64,000 nucleotides of DNA from Ciceribacter sp. T2.26MG-112.2 (GTDB lineage Bacteria; Pseudomonadota; Alphaproteobacteria; Rhizobiales; Rhizobiaceae), in NCBI RefSeq assembly GCF_900492205.1, contig NZ_UEYQ01000015.1, positions 23,158 to 87,157 on the forward strand, written 5' to 3'. Positions 26,939 through 36,020 of this stretch are shown piece by piece. Position 1 is the stretch's first letter, and every line of letters begins with the position of its first letter. The notes beneath the pieces are model-generated. The model was not told where the DNA came from. It made no database searches and worked only from the letters and a program-made list of their open reading frames with translations. The position numbers and the translations under genes are program-made.

Positions 26939-27736
26939 TTACCAACCTGCGATGACGTTACCTTCGAACGTCTTTTCGATGGCGGCCTTCACTTCCGGCG
27001 ACTTGTAGGCCTCGACCAGGGTCTTCACCCACGGGGCATCCTTGTTCTTGTCGGCCACGGCGATCAGGCAGAAATATTCAGACAGCTGGTCTTCGATCAG
27101 CAGGCCGTCCTTCTTCGGGTTGAGTCCGGCGGAAAGGGCGAAATGCGAGGTGATGACCGAGAAATCGACGTCTTCCAGCGACCTCGGCAGCTGCGCGGTC
27201 TCCATCGGGATGATCTTGATGTTCTTCGGGTTCTCGATGATGTCGAGTTCTGTGGCCTGGAAGGTGACGCCCGGCGTCAGCTTGATCACGCCGCCGGCTT
27301 CGAGAAGCTTGAGCGCACGGCCGCCGTTGGACGGATCGTTCGGGATCGACACCTGAGCGCCATCCGGCAGGTCGGCGAGCGACTTGAATTTCTTGGAATA
27401 GCCAGCCATCGGCAGCAGGACGGTTTTGCCGGCGACGGACACGAGGTTGAGGCCGCGGTCCTTATTCTGCCGCTCGAGATAGGGCGTGTGCTGGAAACCG
27501 TTGGCATCAAGGTCACCGTCATTGGTGGCCGGGTCGATCAGCGCTCCATCGGAGAATTCGACGACCTGGACATCCAGGCCCTTGGCCTTGGCCACCGGAA
27601 CCAGTGCCTCGGCGATCTGGGCGTGCGGACCGGCGGTGACGCCGAACTTAATGGTTTCGGCGAAGGCCGGGGCATGGGCGGCGATCAACAGGGCGATGGC
27701 CGATACGGTTCCGGCGATCAGGGAGGGAGTACGCAT
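26939..27736 (-). CDS. metQ: Methionine-type binding protein MetQ (NlpA family)
   Basis: The 265-residue protein has a signal peptide ending at AFA (about residue 26) and the NlpA/MetQ fold: IKFGVTAGPHAQIAEALV, ANGFQHTPYLERQNKD, and LPMAGYSKKFKSLADLPDGA. There is no lipobox cysteine at the cleavage site, so it appears to be a free periplasmic protein rather than a lipoprotein. AAGGAAAG lies before the ATG. The ligand is probably methionine or a close analogue. Confidence 0.87.
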   Translation of the reverse strand: MRTPSLIAGTVSAIALLIAAHAPAFAETIKFGVTAGPHAQIAEALVPVAKAKGLDVQVVEFSDGALIDPATNDGDLDANGFQHTPYLERQNKDRGLNLVSVAGKTVLLPMAGYSKKFKSLADLPDGAQVSIPNDPSNGGRALKLLEAGGVIKLTPGVTFQATELDIIENPKNIKIIPMETAQLPRSLEDVDFSVITSHFALSAGLNPKKDGLLIEDQLSEYFCLIAVADKNKDAPWVKTLVEAYKSPEVKAAIEKTFEGNVIAGW

Positions 27737-27769
27737 GCGATGTCTTTCCTTTTCGAGATGCGAGGCGGT

Positions 27770-29164
27770 TCAGGTGTGGGAGAGGTCCGGCAGGACCTTT
27801 CCGGGATTGAGAATTCCCAGCGGATCGAGCGTCTGCTTCAGCGAGCGCATCAGCGCGACGGCAGCGGCGCCATGCTCGGCGAGCTGGAATTTTCGCTTGC
27901 CGAGACCGACGCCGTGCTCGCCGCTTGCCGTGCCGCCGGCCTCGAGAGCACGTGTCACGATGCGGTCCGCGAGTTCCGCGACGGCGTGCTCTTCCTCGGG
28001 CAGGTGGATGAAGACGCAGTGGAAATTGCCGTCGTCGACATGGCCGACGATATGGGCCGGAATCTGCGAGCGGGCGACATCTTCACGGGTCGCCAGGATC
28101 ACTTCGGCGAGCCTTGAGATCGGTACGCAGACATCGCTCGGCCAGGACTGCGATCCGGGTCGCTCAGCTTTCGCCCAGGAAAGACAATCGCGGCGGGTTT
28201 CCCAAAGGGCTGTCGTTTGCTCGCCAGGTCTCGGCCACTGAAGCCCGCCGCCGCCGTTTTCCGTGATGATCTCGGAAACGGTCCCGGAGACGGAGGCAAT
28301 TTCGGAGGGAGAGGCGTGGAATTCGAAGAACAGGGTCGGCAGGGGGGCAAGGCGCATGGCGCCGCGGCGGTTGATGACCTCGACCAGAGACGCATCGAGA
28401 AGCTCGACGCGGCCGATGGCAAGGCCGGCGCGCTTGATGTCGGTGACCGCATTGACCGCACCGGCCAGCGTCTCGAACCCGGCATGGGCCGAGACCGCAT
28501 CCGGAATGGGATGGAGCCGGAGCGTCACGTCCGTGATGATGCCGAGGGTGCCTTCCGAGCCGACGAAGAGACGGGTGAGATCATAGCCGGAGGAGGATTT
28601 GCGGGCCAGCGAACCGGTCTTGACGATGTTGCCATCGGCGGTAACCACGGTCAGGCCGAGGACGTTTTCCCGCATGACGCCATAGCGCAGGGCATTGGTA
28701 CCGCTGGCTCCCGTCGAGGCCATGCCGCCGATCGTGGCATTGGCGCCGGGATCGACGGGAAAGAACAGGCCCGTGTCGCGCAGCGCCCTGTTGAGGTCGA
28801 GCCGGCGGACGCCGGCGCCGACGCGGGCGATCATGTCGTCGGCGCGAACTTCGAATATCTCGGAGAGTTCGGACGTGTCGAGCGAGATGCCGCCGAATTG
28901 CGGAATGGCGCCACCCTCAAGGCCGGAACCGGCGCCGAAGGGTGTGATCGGCACGCGGTTACGGGCTGCGATCCGCACAATGTCGGCGACCTCCTCCGTC
29001 GTCCTTGGATGCACGACGATGTCCGGCTCGTGACCTTCGTGATGGCTCTCGTCGCTGGCATGCAGGCGGCGCGCCGACTTGCCGGTCGTCACCGAGGCTG
29101 GATAACGCGCTTCGAGCGCGGCGATCGCCGCGCCAATGTCGGGTGGCGTCTCGCGGCGGGTCAC
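27770..29164 (-). CDS. FAD-linked 2-hydroxyacid oxidase/dehydrogenase (GlcD / D-LDH type)
   Basis: The 464-residue protein has the PCMH-type FAD-binding domain (PFGAGSGLEGGAIPQFGGIS) and the FAD_oxidase_C end motif (ASGEHGVGLGKRKF). Such enzymes oxidise D-2-hydroxy acids to 2-oxo acids. I start at a GTG at 29164: it overlaps the aminotransferase stop (GTGA) and has GGAGG 8 bases upstream, while the ATG at 29197 has no such site. Beside an aminotransferase and a methionine importer, a likely substrate is the 2-hydroxy analogue of methionine; that is inference. Confidence 0.82.
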   Translation of the reverse strand: MTRRETPPDIGAAIAALEARYPASVTTGKSARRLHASDESHHEGHEPDIVVHPRTTEEVADIVRIAARNRVPITPFGAGSGLEGGAIPQFGGISLDTSELSEIFEVRADDMIARVGAGVRRLDLNRALRDTGLFFPVDPGANATIGGMASTGASGTNALRYGVMRENVLGLTVVTADGNIVKTGSLARKSSSGYDLTRLFVGSEGTLGIITDVTLRLHPIPDAVSAHAGFETLAGAVNAVTDIKRAGLAIGRVELLDASLVEVINRRGAMRLAPLPTLFFEFHASPSEIASVSGTVSEIITENGGGGLQWPRPGEQTTALWETRRDCLSWAKAERPGSQSWPSDVCVPISRLAEVILATREDVARSQIPAHIVGHVDDGNFHCVFIHLPEEEHAVAELADRIVTRALEAGGTASGEHGVGLGKRKFQLAEHGAAAVALMRSLKQTLDPLGILNPGKVLPDLSHT

Positions 29165-30336
29165 GATGCCGCCCTCCAACCCTCTTTTTCGCGCCATTGG
29201 CGAAGCCGTTCGATCGCGGTGAGGATCGTCTCCTCCGTCTTGGCGAAGCAGAACCGCACATGGCTCTTGACGTCGCGGTCGCCATAGAAGGAGGAGACGG
29301 GCACAGGGGTGACGCCGGCCTCGAGTGTGAGGCGGCGGCAGAAGGCCAGATCGTCGCCGTCGGGATCGAGCGGGCCGATATCGGCGACGGCGAAATAGGT
29401 TGCCGGCACATCGGCGACATCGAAGCCCGCGTCCCGCAATCCGCGCACCAGCAGATCCCGGCGTGCGCCAAGTGTCCGGCGCAGGTCGGAAAAGTAGTCA
29501 TCCGGCAGCGTCAGCCCGACCGCGACCGCCGCCTGAAGCGCCGGCGGCGTGGTGAAAGTGACATACTGATGCGCGCGGGCGATCGGCTGTAACAGTCCGG
29601 CACTTGACGTGACGTAACCGACCTTCCATCCCGTGACCGAGAAGCTCTTGCCTGCCGAGCCGATGCGCACCACCCGGTCGCGGATTGCATCGACGCCAAA
29701 CAGCGAATGGAACGGGCGGTAGTCGAAGACAAGGTGCTCATAGACTTCGTCGGCGACGATGATGAGATCATGGGCGATTGCCAGGTCGGCGAGGAAGGAC
29801 AATTCCTCAGGATCGAAGATCTTGCCGATCGGGTTCATCGGCGTGTTCACGACGATGAGCCGGGTGCGCGCCGTGATGGCCTTGACCAGGGCTTCGCGCG
29901 GCAGCTCCCAGTGCGGGGGCGTCAGCCGGACGGGAACGACCTTTGCGCCTGCACGACGGATCAGCGTGGCATAGGCATCATAGACCGGTTCGAAAACGAT
30001 CACCTCGTCGCCCTGATCGAGAAGGGCGAAGAAGGTGTCCGCCAGGGCTTCGGTCGCCCCCGAGGTGACGAGCACCTCGCTTTGCCAATCCACGTCGAGA
30101 TCGAGAAAGCGCTTTGCGTTTTCTGCGACCGCCCGGCGAAGCGCGGGCAGACCCATCATCGGCGGATACTGGTGTGGGCCGTCGCGCAGGGCCTGAACCG
30201 CGGCCTCGATCAGCGGCGCGGGTTCGAAACCCTCCGGGAAACCCTGCCCAAGATTGATTGCGCCTGTCTCCGTCGCAAGACGTGACATGGATTCGAAGAT
30301 CGACGTGCCTGTTTGTCCGAAGATCGAATTGACCAT
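29161..30336 (-). CDS. Class I/II aminotransferase, methionine-aminotransferase-like (YbdL type)
   Basis: The 391-residue PLP enzyme has the fold-type I pattern: GFPEGFEP and HQYPPMMGLPALR at the N-terminus, NTPMNPIGKIF, and the PLP lysine K230 in GSAGKSFSVTGWKVGY. The overall match is to YbdL and kynurenine/glutamine transaminases, several of which prefer methionine. It opens an operon of six genes (aminotransferase, FAD oxidase, metQ, metN, metI, oxygenase). With the oxidase it could interconvert hydroxy, keto and amino forms of a methionine-like compound. Confidence 0.85.
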   Translation of the reverse strand: MVNSIFGQTGTSIFESMSRLATETGAINLGQGFPEGFEPAPLIEAAVQALRDGPHQYPPMMGLPALRRAVAENAKRFLDLDVDWQSEVLVTSGATEALADTFFALLDQGDEVIVFEPVYDAYATLIRRAGAKVVPVRLTPPHWELPREALVKAITARTRLIVVNTPMNPIGKIFDPEELSFLADLAIAHDLIIVADEVYEHLVFDYRPFHSLFGVDAIRDRVVRIGSAGKSFSVTGWKVGYVTSSAGLLQPIARAHQYVTFTTPPALQAAVAVGLTLPDDYFSDLRRTLGARRDLLVRGLRDAGFDVADVPATYFAVADIGPLDPDGDDLAFCRRLTLEAGVTPVPVSSFYGDRDVKSHVRFCFAKTEETILTAIERLRQWREKEGWRAAS

Positions 30337-30380
30337 GTTCTGCCTGCTCCAACGATGTCGTCTCGACACTTGGTAGACAG

Positions 30381-30398
30381 TATAATCTATCTATTATA
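30381..30398. promoter_or_regulatory. Palindrome TATAAT-N6-ATTATA in a divergent promoter region
   Basis: The 322 bases between the aminotransferase gene and the DszA-like gene contain no gene. TATAAT (30381) and ATTATA (30393) flank CTATCT, 45 bases upstream of the aminotransferase start. A second AT-rich element with ATATAGAAT (30585-30593) lies 66 bases before the DszA-like gene. Both belong to the AT-rich class seen before other sulfur units. Confidence 0.45.
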
Positions 30399-30658
30399 TC
30401 GACAAAGTATGTTTTATCGTTCCGAAGGGCGCAGGCGAAATGCTTTTGCCGAATTGTCACGGATCGGCAGCGCACCGCACTCCACTCGCGTCTCGACGCC
30501 GCCAGGTCGACCTTGCCGGGACAGAGCGGTTTTCCGCAAATGCCGCTTTCGGGGAAAAACGTTCCCCCGAATAATTGATAAAAAATATAGAATAACTGGC
30601 TTTCTCCCCGCGCTCTGCGATGCTGCTCGCACACTGAGACCGATTGAGGAGCCTTTCG

Positions 30659-32065
30659 ATGAGCAGGACCATTCACTTCAACGCGTTCGACATGAACTGC
30701 GTTGGTCATCAATCGCCGGGGCTCTGGGCACATCCGCGCGACAGGTCGTGGAAATACAAGGACCTGGACTATTGGCAGGATCTTGCCCGCACGCTCGAAA
30801 GCGGCATTTTCGATGGCATCTTCATCGCCGACGTCGTCGGATATTACGATGTCTACAAGGGCGACAATTACCACGCGATCCATCAAGCGGCGCAGATCCC
30901 GGTCAATGATCCACTGCAGCTGGCCGCGCCGATTGCGCTTGCAACCGAGCATCTCGGCATCGGCATCACGGCGTCCACTTCGTTCGAACACCCCTACACC
31001 TTCGCACGTCGGCTGGCGACCGCCGACCACCATACCAAAGGCCGTGTCGGCTGGAACATCGTCACTTCCTACCTGGAGAGTGGCGCGAAGAATATCGGCC
31101 AGGCCGGGCTGCAGCGTCACGACAACCGCTACGACATCGCCAACGAGTATCTTGAGGTAATCTACAAGCTGCTCGAAGGCTCCTGGGAAGACGGGGCGGT
31201 GGTGCGCGACCGCGACAACCGCGTCTTCACGCTGCCGGAAAAGGTCCATGAGATCGGCCACAAGGGCAAATATTTCGACGTTCCGGGCTATGGCCTGACC
31301 GAGCCGTCGCCGCAACGCACGCCGGTTCTTTACCAGGCGGGCGCATCGGGGGCCGGCAAGAAGTTTGCGGCCGAGCACGCCGAATGTGTCTTCGTTGCCG
31401 CCCAGACCAAGACCATCCTGCGCAACTACGTCGCCGACGTCCGCCAGCGGGCCGTTGCCGCGGGCCGCGCGCCGGACAGCTTGAAGATCTACAACCTCCT
31501 GACGGTGATCATCGATGAGACCGACGAAAAGGCGCGCGCCAAGTTCCGGGAATATCTCGACTACGTCTCCTATGACGGTTCGCTGGTCTTCATGTCCGGC
31601 TGGACCGGCATCGATTTCTCGCAGTACCGTCCGGACGACCTGGTCACGAAGGTGGAGACCAACGCGATCCATTCCGCGGTCGAGAGCCTGTCGGAGGGAG
31701 ATCCCAACAAGCGCTGGACCATCCGCGAACTCGCCGAATGGGGCGGCATCGGCGGCATGGGCCCGGTGATCGTCGGTTCGGCTGCGACCGTTGCAGACGA
31801 GCTGCAGCAATGGGTCGAGGAAACCGGCGTCGACGGCTTCAATCTCGCCTATGCGGTCACCCCGGAAACCTTCGAGAACATCGTCGGCTATCTCGTGCCC
31901 GAGCTGCAGAAGCGCGGCGTCTATCCCACCGAATACCGTCCCGGCACCTTGCGCGAAAAGCTGTTCGGCCTTGGCGCTCGGCTCGAGGCCCCGCATCCGG
32001 GCGCCCGTTACCGCGACATCGAGGCAATCAAGCGCAGCGAAGCTTTGCGCCCGACCGGCAGCTGA
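30659..32065 (+). CDS. NtaA/SnaA/DszA-family FMNH2-dependent monooxygenase
   Basis: The 468-residue protein belongs to the NtaA/SnaA/DszA flavin monooxygenases. It begins IHFNAFDMNCVGHQSPGLW and contains IFDGIFIADVVGYYDVYKG, HHTKGRVGWNIVTSYLESGA and RNYVADVRQRA. Members oxidise dibenzothiophene sulfone, nitrilotriacetate or similar compounds with FMNH2 supplied by a separate reductase. GAGGAG stands before the ATG at 30659. The next two genes are DszC/SfnB-like, so the three probably desulfurise an organosulfur compound. The flavin reductase at 43993 may be the partner. Confidence 0.85.
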   Translation: MSRTIHFNAFDMNCVGHQSPGLWAHPRDRSWKYKDLDYWQDLARTLESGIFDGIFIADVVGYYDVYKGDNYHAIHQAAQIPVNDPLQLAAPIALATEHLGIGITASTSFEHPYTFARRLATADHHTKGRVGWNIVTSYLESGAKNIGQAGLQRHDNRYDIANEYLEVIYKLLEGSWEDGAVVRDRDNRVFTLPEKVHEIGHKGKYFDVPGYGLTEPSPQRTPVLYQAGASGAGKKFAAEHAECVFVAAQTKTILRNYVADVRQRAVAAGRAPDSLKIYNLLTVIIDETDEKARAKFREYLDYVSYDGSLVFMSGWTGIDFSQYRPDDLVTKVETNAIHSAVESLSEGDPNKRWTIRELAEWGGIGGMGPVIVGSAATVADELQQWVEETGVDGFNLAYAVTPETFENIVGYLVPELQKRGVYPTEYRPGTLREKLFGLGARLEAPHPGARYRDIEAIKRSEALRPTGS

Positions 32066-32098
32066 TTTCTCTCTCCCCTTTTCAATGAGGATATGACC

Positions 32099-33367
32099 AT
32101 GGGTACGCTTCCCGAAACCAAGATCGACCATTCCATCCATCCGCGCGTCAACTCCACCGATCCGGTGGCGCCCCGGCCGCGGCCCGCAACGCCGGCGCAT
32201 GTCATCAAGACAGACGCCGAAGCCATCGAGATCGCCGAGCGGCTTGCCGAAAGGTTCAAGGTCGGCGCGGCCCTGCGCGATCGCGAGGGCCTGCTGCCGA
32301 TCGTCGAACTCGATGAATACTCCCAGAGCGGGCTGTGGAGCATCAATGTGCCGAAGGCCTATGGCGGACCGGGCGTCTCCTACGCCACGCTTGCCAAGGT
32401 GATCGAGACCATTGCGGCCGCCGATCCGGCGATCGCCCAGATCACCCAGAACCATCTGGCGATCGTCGGCACGATCGATCTCGACGGAAGCGACGAGCAG
32501 AAGCGCGACCTCTTTGCGCTGGCGCTCTCGGGCATCCGTTTCGGCAACGCGTTTTCCGAGCTGAAGAGCAAAAACGTTGCCGCCTTCGAAACCCGTGTCC
32601 GGTTCGAGGGCGACGAGGCCGTGGTCAACGGCGAGAAATTCTATACCACCGGGGCGCTTCTCGCCCATGTCGTGCCGATCGTCGCCGTCACCGAGGATGG
32701 GCAGGCCTATTTGGTGTTCGCCGACCGCGACGCCCCGGGTTTGACGGTGACCAACAACTGGTCGAGCTTCGGCCAACGCACCACCGCTTCGGGTGGTGTG
32801 CGGATCGCGGATGTGAGGGTGCCGAAGGCCCGCGCGCTGCACGTCACCTCCTTCGAGCATCCGACAATCGCCGGTCCGGTCTCGCAGATCATCCAGTCGG
32901 CGATCGATCTCGGCATCGCCCGTGGTGCGATCGAGGACACCATCGCCTTCGTCAGGACCCAGAGCCGCCCCTGGATCGACAGCGGCAAGGAAACCGCCGG
33001 TGAGGACCTCTTCACCATCGCCGCAATCGGCGATCTGCAGATCAAGCTTCATGCCGCCGAGGCTCTGCTGGAGATCGCCGGACGTGCGATCGACGTCGCT
33101 GGCGCCGATCCGAACGAGGAAACAGTCTCCGAGGCCACGATCAAGACCGCTGAATCCAAGGTGCTGACCACCGAGATCGCCATCCTCGCGACCAACAAGC
33201 TGTTCGAACTGGCCGGCACCCGCTCGACGCTGGCCGAGCACGGCCTCGACCGTCACTGGCGCAATGCCCGCGTGCACACCCTGCACGATCCGGTGCGCTG
33301 GAAGTTCTACCATGTCGGCAATTACTACCTGAACGGCGTCAATCCGCCGCGCCATGCCTGGAATTGA
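32099..33367 (+). CDS. Acyl-CoA dehydrogenase-like flavin monooxygenase, SfnB/DszC group (copy 1)
   Basis: The 422-residue protein has the acyl-CoA dehydrogenase fold but the DszC/SfnB features: KFYTTGALLAHVVPIVAV, SSFGQRTTASGGV, and a C-terminal RNARVHTLHDPVRWKFYH in place of the acyl-CoA catalytic region. Such enzymes oxygenate sulfur compounds with reduced flavin. GAGG 8 bases upstream favours the ATG at 32099 over one at 32093. It follows the DszA-like gene by 33 bases and is itself followed by a paralog, so the two may be subunits or have different substrates. Confidence 0.82.
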   Translation: MGTLPETKIDHSIHPRVNSTDPVAPRPRPATPAHVIKTDAEAIEIAERLAERFKVGAALRDREGLLPIVELDEYSQSGLWSINVPKAYGGPGVSYATLAKVIETIAAADPAIAQITQNHLAIVGTIDLDGSDEQKRDLFALALSGIRFGNAFSELKSKNVAAFETRVRFEGDEAVVNGEKFYTTGALLAHVVPIVAVTEDGQAYLVFADRDAPGLTVTNNWSSFGQRTTASGGVRIADVRVPKARALHVTSFEHPTIAGPVSQIIQSAIDLGIARGAIEDTIAFVRTQSRPWIDSGKETAGEDLFTIAAIGDLQIKLHAAEALLEIAGRAIDVAGADPNEETVSEATIKTAESKVLTTEIAILATNKLFELAGTRSTLAEHGLDRHWRNARVHTLHDPVRWKFYHVGNYYLNGVNPPRHAWN

Positions 33368-33377
33368 GGCCGGATCG

Positions 33378-34640
33378 ATGAGCCAGAACGACAGAAATCT
33401 GCACCGGGAGGCCGCGCTGACCGCCGGCCGCCCGGCACCCCACATCCCGCCGCGGCAAAAGAAGGCGCACCGCATCAAGGGCGATGCGGAAGCCGTCGCC
33501 GTAGCGCGCGAACTCGCGCGGGAATTTGCCGCCGGCGCCGTTGCCCGCGATCGTGAGCGGCGGCTGCCGATTGCAGAGATCGAGCGTTTTTCCCAAGCGG
33601 GTCTCTGGGCGATCACCGTGCCGAAGGAATACGGCGGCGCCGGCGTCTCCGCCGTCACGCTGGCCGAGGTGACGGCGATCATCTCGGCCGCCGACTCCTC
33701 GATCGGCCAGATCCCGCAGAACCACTTCTACATGGTGGAGGCCTTGCGGCTCGCCGGGACAGAGGAGCAGAAGCGACACTATTTCGCGCGCATTCTCGAT
33801 GGCGACCGGCTGGGCAACGCCTTCACGGAAATCGGCACCAGGACGCCGGTCGACTACAAGACCATTTTTGTGAAGCGCGACGGCAAGCTTCGGCTCAACG
33901 GCCAGAAATTTTACGCGACCGGTTCGCTATTCGCCCACATCATCGTGGCGGTCGCCAAGGATGATACCGGTCGGGTGCATATTGTGTTCATCGACCGAGC
34001 CACTCCGGGTCTGGACCTGGTTGATGATTGGTCATCCTTCGGCCAGCGGTCGACCGGCAGCGGCACAGTCACTTTCGACGATGTCGAGATCACGCCGTTC
34101 CAGGTCGTCGACCACGACGTCGTCTTCGAAAAGCCGACGCCGATGGGGCCGTTCGCCCAGATCATTCATTCGGCCGTGCAGGTGGGCCTTGCCCGCGGTG
34201 CACTTGCCGAAGCGATCTCTTACATAAGGGCCTATGCACGACCGTTCTTCGAGCTCTCGATCGAGCACGGCTACGAGGATGCCCATTCGATTCACCAGAT
34301 CGGCGACGTGTCTATTCGGGTTCATGCAGCCGATGCACTGCTGGCGCGGGCAGGGCGGCTGCTTGATCTCGCGACGGCTGATCCGACCGAGAACACGGTG
34401 GCCGAAGCCTCGATCGCGGTTGCCGAGGTCAAGGCGCTTGGAACCGAAGTGGCGCAACTGGCGGCGACCAAGCTGATCGAGCTTGGCGGTGCACGCTCGA
34501 CGCTCGAAAGCTATGGCCTTGATCGCTTCTGGCGCAATGCCCGCACCCACTCGCTACACGACCCGGTCCGGTGGAAATATCACCATATCGGCAACTACTA
34601 CCTCAACGGCATCCTGCCGCCGAGGCATGGTGCCCTTTAA
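33378..34640 (+). CDS. Acyl-CoA dehydrogenase-like flavin monooxygenase, SfnB/DszC group (copy 2)
   Basis: This 420-residue protein aligns along its whole length with the product of the gene before it: KFYATGSLFAHIIVAVAK, SSFGQRSTGSGTV and RNARTHSLHDPVRWKYHH. The pair therefore arose by duplication. GAGG 9 bases before the ATG at 33378 sets the start. It is the last gene before a strong terminator. It should oxygenate a sulfur compound using FMNH2 or FADH2. Confidence 0.82.
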   Translation: MSQNDRNLHREAALTAGRPAPHIPPRQKKAHRIKGDAEAVAVARELAREFAAGAVARDRERRLPIAEIERFSQAGLWAITVPKEYGGAGVSAVTLAEVTAIISAADSSIGQIPQNHFYMVEALRLAGTEEQKRHYFARILDGDRLGNAFTEIGTRTPVDYKTIFVKRDGKLRLNGQKFYATGSLFAHIIVAVAKDDTGRVHIVFIDRATPGLDLVDDWSSFGQRSTGSGTVTFDDVEITPFQVVDHDVVFEKPTPMGPFAQIIHSAVQVGLARGALAEAISYIRAYARPFFELSIEHGYEDAHSIHQIGDVSIRVHAADALLARAGRLLDLATADPTENTVAEASIAVAEVKALGTEVAQLAATKLIELGGARSTLESYGLDRFWRNARTHSLHDPVRWKYHHIGNYYLNGILPPRHGAL

Positions 34641-34660
34641 TTCAGGGCAAGCCCAACTTG

Positions 34661-34694
34661 CCGGACACAGGCCTGCAAAAGAGCCTGTGTCCGG
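34661..34694 (+). terminator. Rho-independent terminator before the aldo/keto reductase gene
   Basis: CCGGACACAGGC and GCCTGTGTCCGG pair perfectly over 12 bases with a 10-base loop and are followed by TCTTTTTC. It lies 20 bases after the stop of the second SfnB-like gene and ends only 26 bases before the reductase start, so the reductase depends on readthrough or on a promoter inside the terminator region. Confidence 0.9.
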
Positions 34695-34720
34695 TCTTTT
34701 TCATTCAATGGAAACACCAG

Positions 34721-35764
34721 ATGACCTACTTTCCTGCCTCCGACCGCTATGACAATGCCGCCTTTCGCCGTGTCGGCCGAAGCGGCCTCAAGCTGCCGGC
34801 GATCTCGCTCGGCCTCTGGCACAATTTTGGCGACACGACACCGATCGAAACGCAGCGGTCAGTCCTGTTCAAGGCCTTCGATCTCGGCATCACCCATTTC
34901 GATCTCGCCAACAATTACGGGCCGCCGGCCGGCAGCGCAGAGATCAATTTCGGCCGCATCTTGAAAGAGGATCTGGCTGGCCATCGCGACGAGCTGATCA
35001 TCTCGACCAAGGCCGGCTGGGACATGTGGCCGGGGCCTTATGGGCGGGGCGGCGGCTCGCGAAAGGCAGTGTTGTCCAGCCTCGATCAGAGCCTGAAGCG
35101 CCTCGGTGTCGACTATGTCGATATCTTCTATTCGCACCGCTTCGATGCCGACACGCCGCTGGACGAAACGGCCTCGGCGCTCGCATTCGCGGTCGAGCAG
35201 GGCAAGGCGCTCTATGTCGGCATCTCGTCCTATTCCGGCAACAAGACGCGCGAGATCGCCACGCTGTTGGCGGAGCGGGGCGTGCCGTTGCTGATCAACC
35301 AGCCGTCCTACAACCTGTTCAACCGCTGGATCGAAAAGGACCTGCTGAAGGCGACCGACGAGGTCGGCGCCGGCGTCATCGCTTTCACGCCTTTGGCTCA
35401 GGGACTGCTCACCGACAAATACTTGAACGGCATCCCCGACGATGCCCGCGTCAACCGCCCGGGCGGCGGCTTCCTGCGGCCGGACCACCTGAGGGAAGAG
35501 AATATCGTGCGGGCTCGCGCGCTCAACGACATCGCCGCCCGCCGTGGCCAATCGCTGGCCCAACTGGCGCTGGCCTGGGTGCTTCGCGATTCGCGCGTCA
35601 CCTCGGCCCTGATCGGCGCAAGCTCGGCCCGGCAGGTCGAGGAGAATGTCGCGGCGCTGAACAATTTGTTGTTCACCACGGAAGAACTCGTCGAGATCGA
35701 CCGCTACGCGGTCGAGGGCGGCGTCAACCTCTGGGAAAAGCCGTCGCACGACCAGGCGGTCTGA
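34721..35764 (+). CDS. Aldo/keto reductase, YghZ/Gpr-like
   Basis: The 347-residue NADPH-dependent reductase has the AKR catalytic set: D61 and Y66 (FDLANNYGPP), K97 (STKAGWDMWPGPYG) and H139 (YSHRFD). The GWDMWPGPYG stretch is typical of the YghZ (L-glyceraldehyde 3-phosphate reductase) group and of related beta-subunit-like proteins. The start at 34721 lacks a good ribosome site. It may reduce an aldehyde released by desulfonation; the terminator just before it makes joint expression with the monooxygenases uncertain. Confidence 0.85.
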   Translation: MTYFPASDRYDNAAFRRVGRSGLKLPAISLGLWHNFGDTTPIETQRSVLFKAFDLGITHFDLANNYGPPAGSAEINFGRILKEDLAGHRDELIISTKAGWDMWPGPYGRGGGSRKAVLSSLDQSLKRLGVDYVDIFYSHRFDADTPLDETASALAFAVEQGKALYVGISSYSGNKTREIATLLAERGVPLLINQPSYNLFNRWIEKDLLKATDEVGAGVIAFTPLAQGLLTDKYLNGIPDDARVNRPGGGFLRPDHLREENIVRARALNDIAARRGQSLAQLALAWVLRDSRVTSALIGASSARQVEENVAALNNLLFTTEELVEIDRYAVEGGVNLWEKPSHDQAV

Positions 35765-35975
35765 GCGGCGGCTTATGTGCTTTGAGACCACCGTCGACTG
35801 CCGGAAAAGGCGGCTGCAACCGCCTCTTTGGCAGATTAAGGCTAAAACAGAATGCTCTGCTCACTGCAACTGACAGAAAACCGGATGTGCATATTGGTGG
35901 CACCGCCCTTCTGATTTTGCGCCGGGAGTGCCCCAAGGGAACCAGTTTTGCGTTGTTATTCCATGTCGTTGATTA

Positions 35976-35996
35976 ACTCTATTGATTCGATAGAGT
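35976..35996 (+). promoter_or_regulatory. Inverted repeat ACTCTAT-N7-ATAGAGT before sbp
   Basis: A near-perfect palindrome, arms ACTCTAT and ATAGAGT, lies 24 bases before the sulfate-binding gene. The inner bases also pair except for one position each side. It is the best-formed example of the AT-rich operator-like motif in this region. The 210 bases to its left contain only a short hairpin (AGGCGG-CTGCAA-CCGCCT, 35808-35825), perhaps ending the reductase transcript. Confidence 0.55.
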
Positions 35997-36020
35997 AAAT
36001 GCATCCAATGGAGGTGTGAA

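Noticed and set aside
29978..33682. A 1,234-codon open frame on the minus strand
   Set aside because: It lies opposite the DszA-like and SfnB-like genes and the start of the next one, has arginine-, glycine- and aspartate-rich low-complexity composition, and shows no domain. It is a GC-rich antisense shadow.
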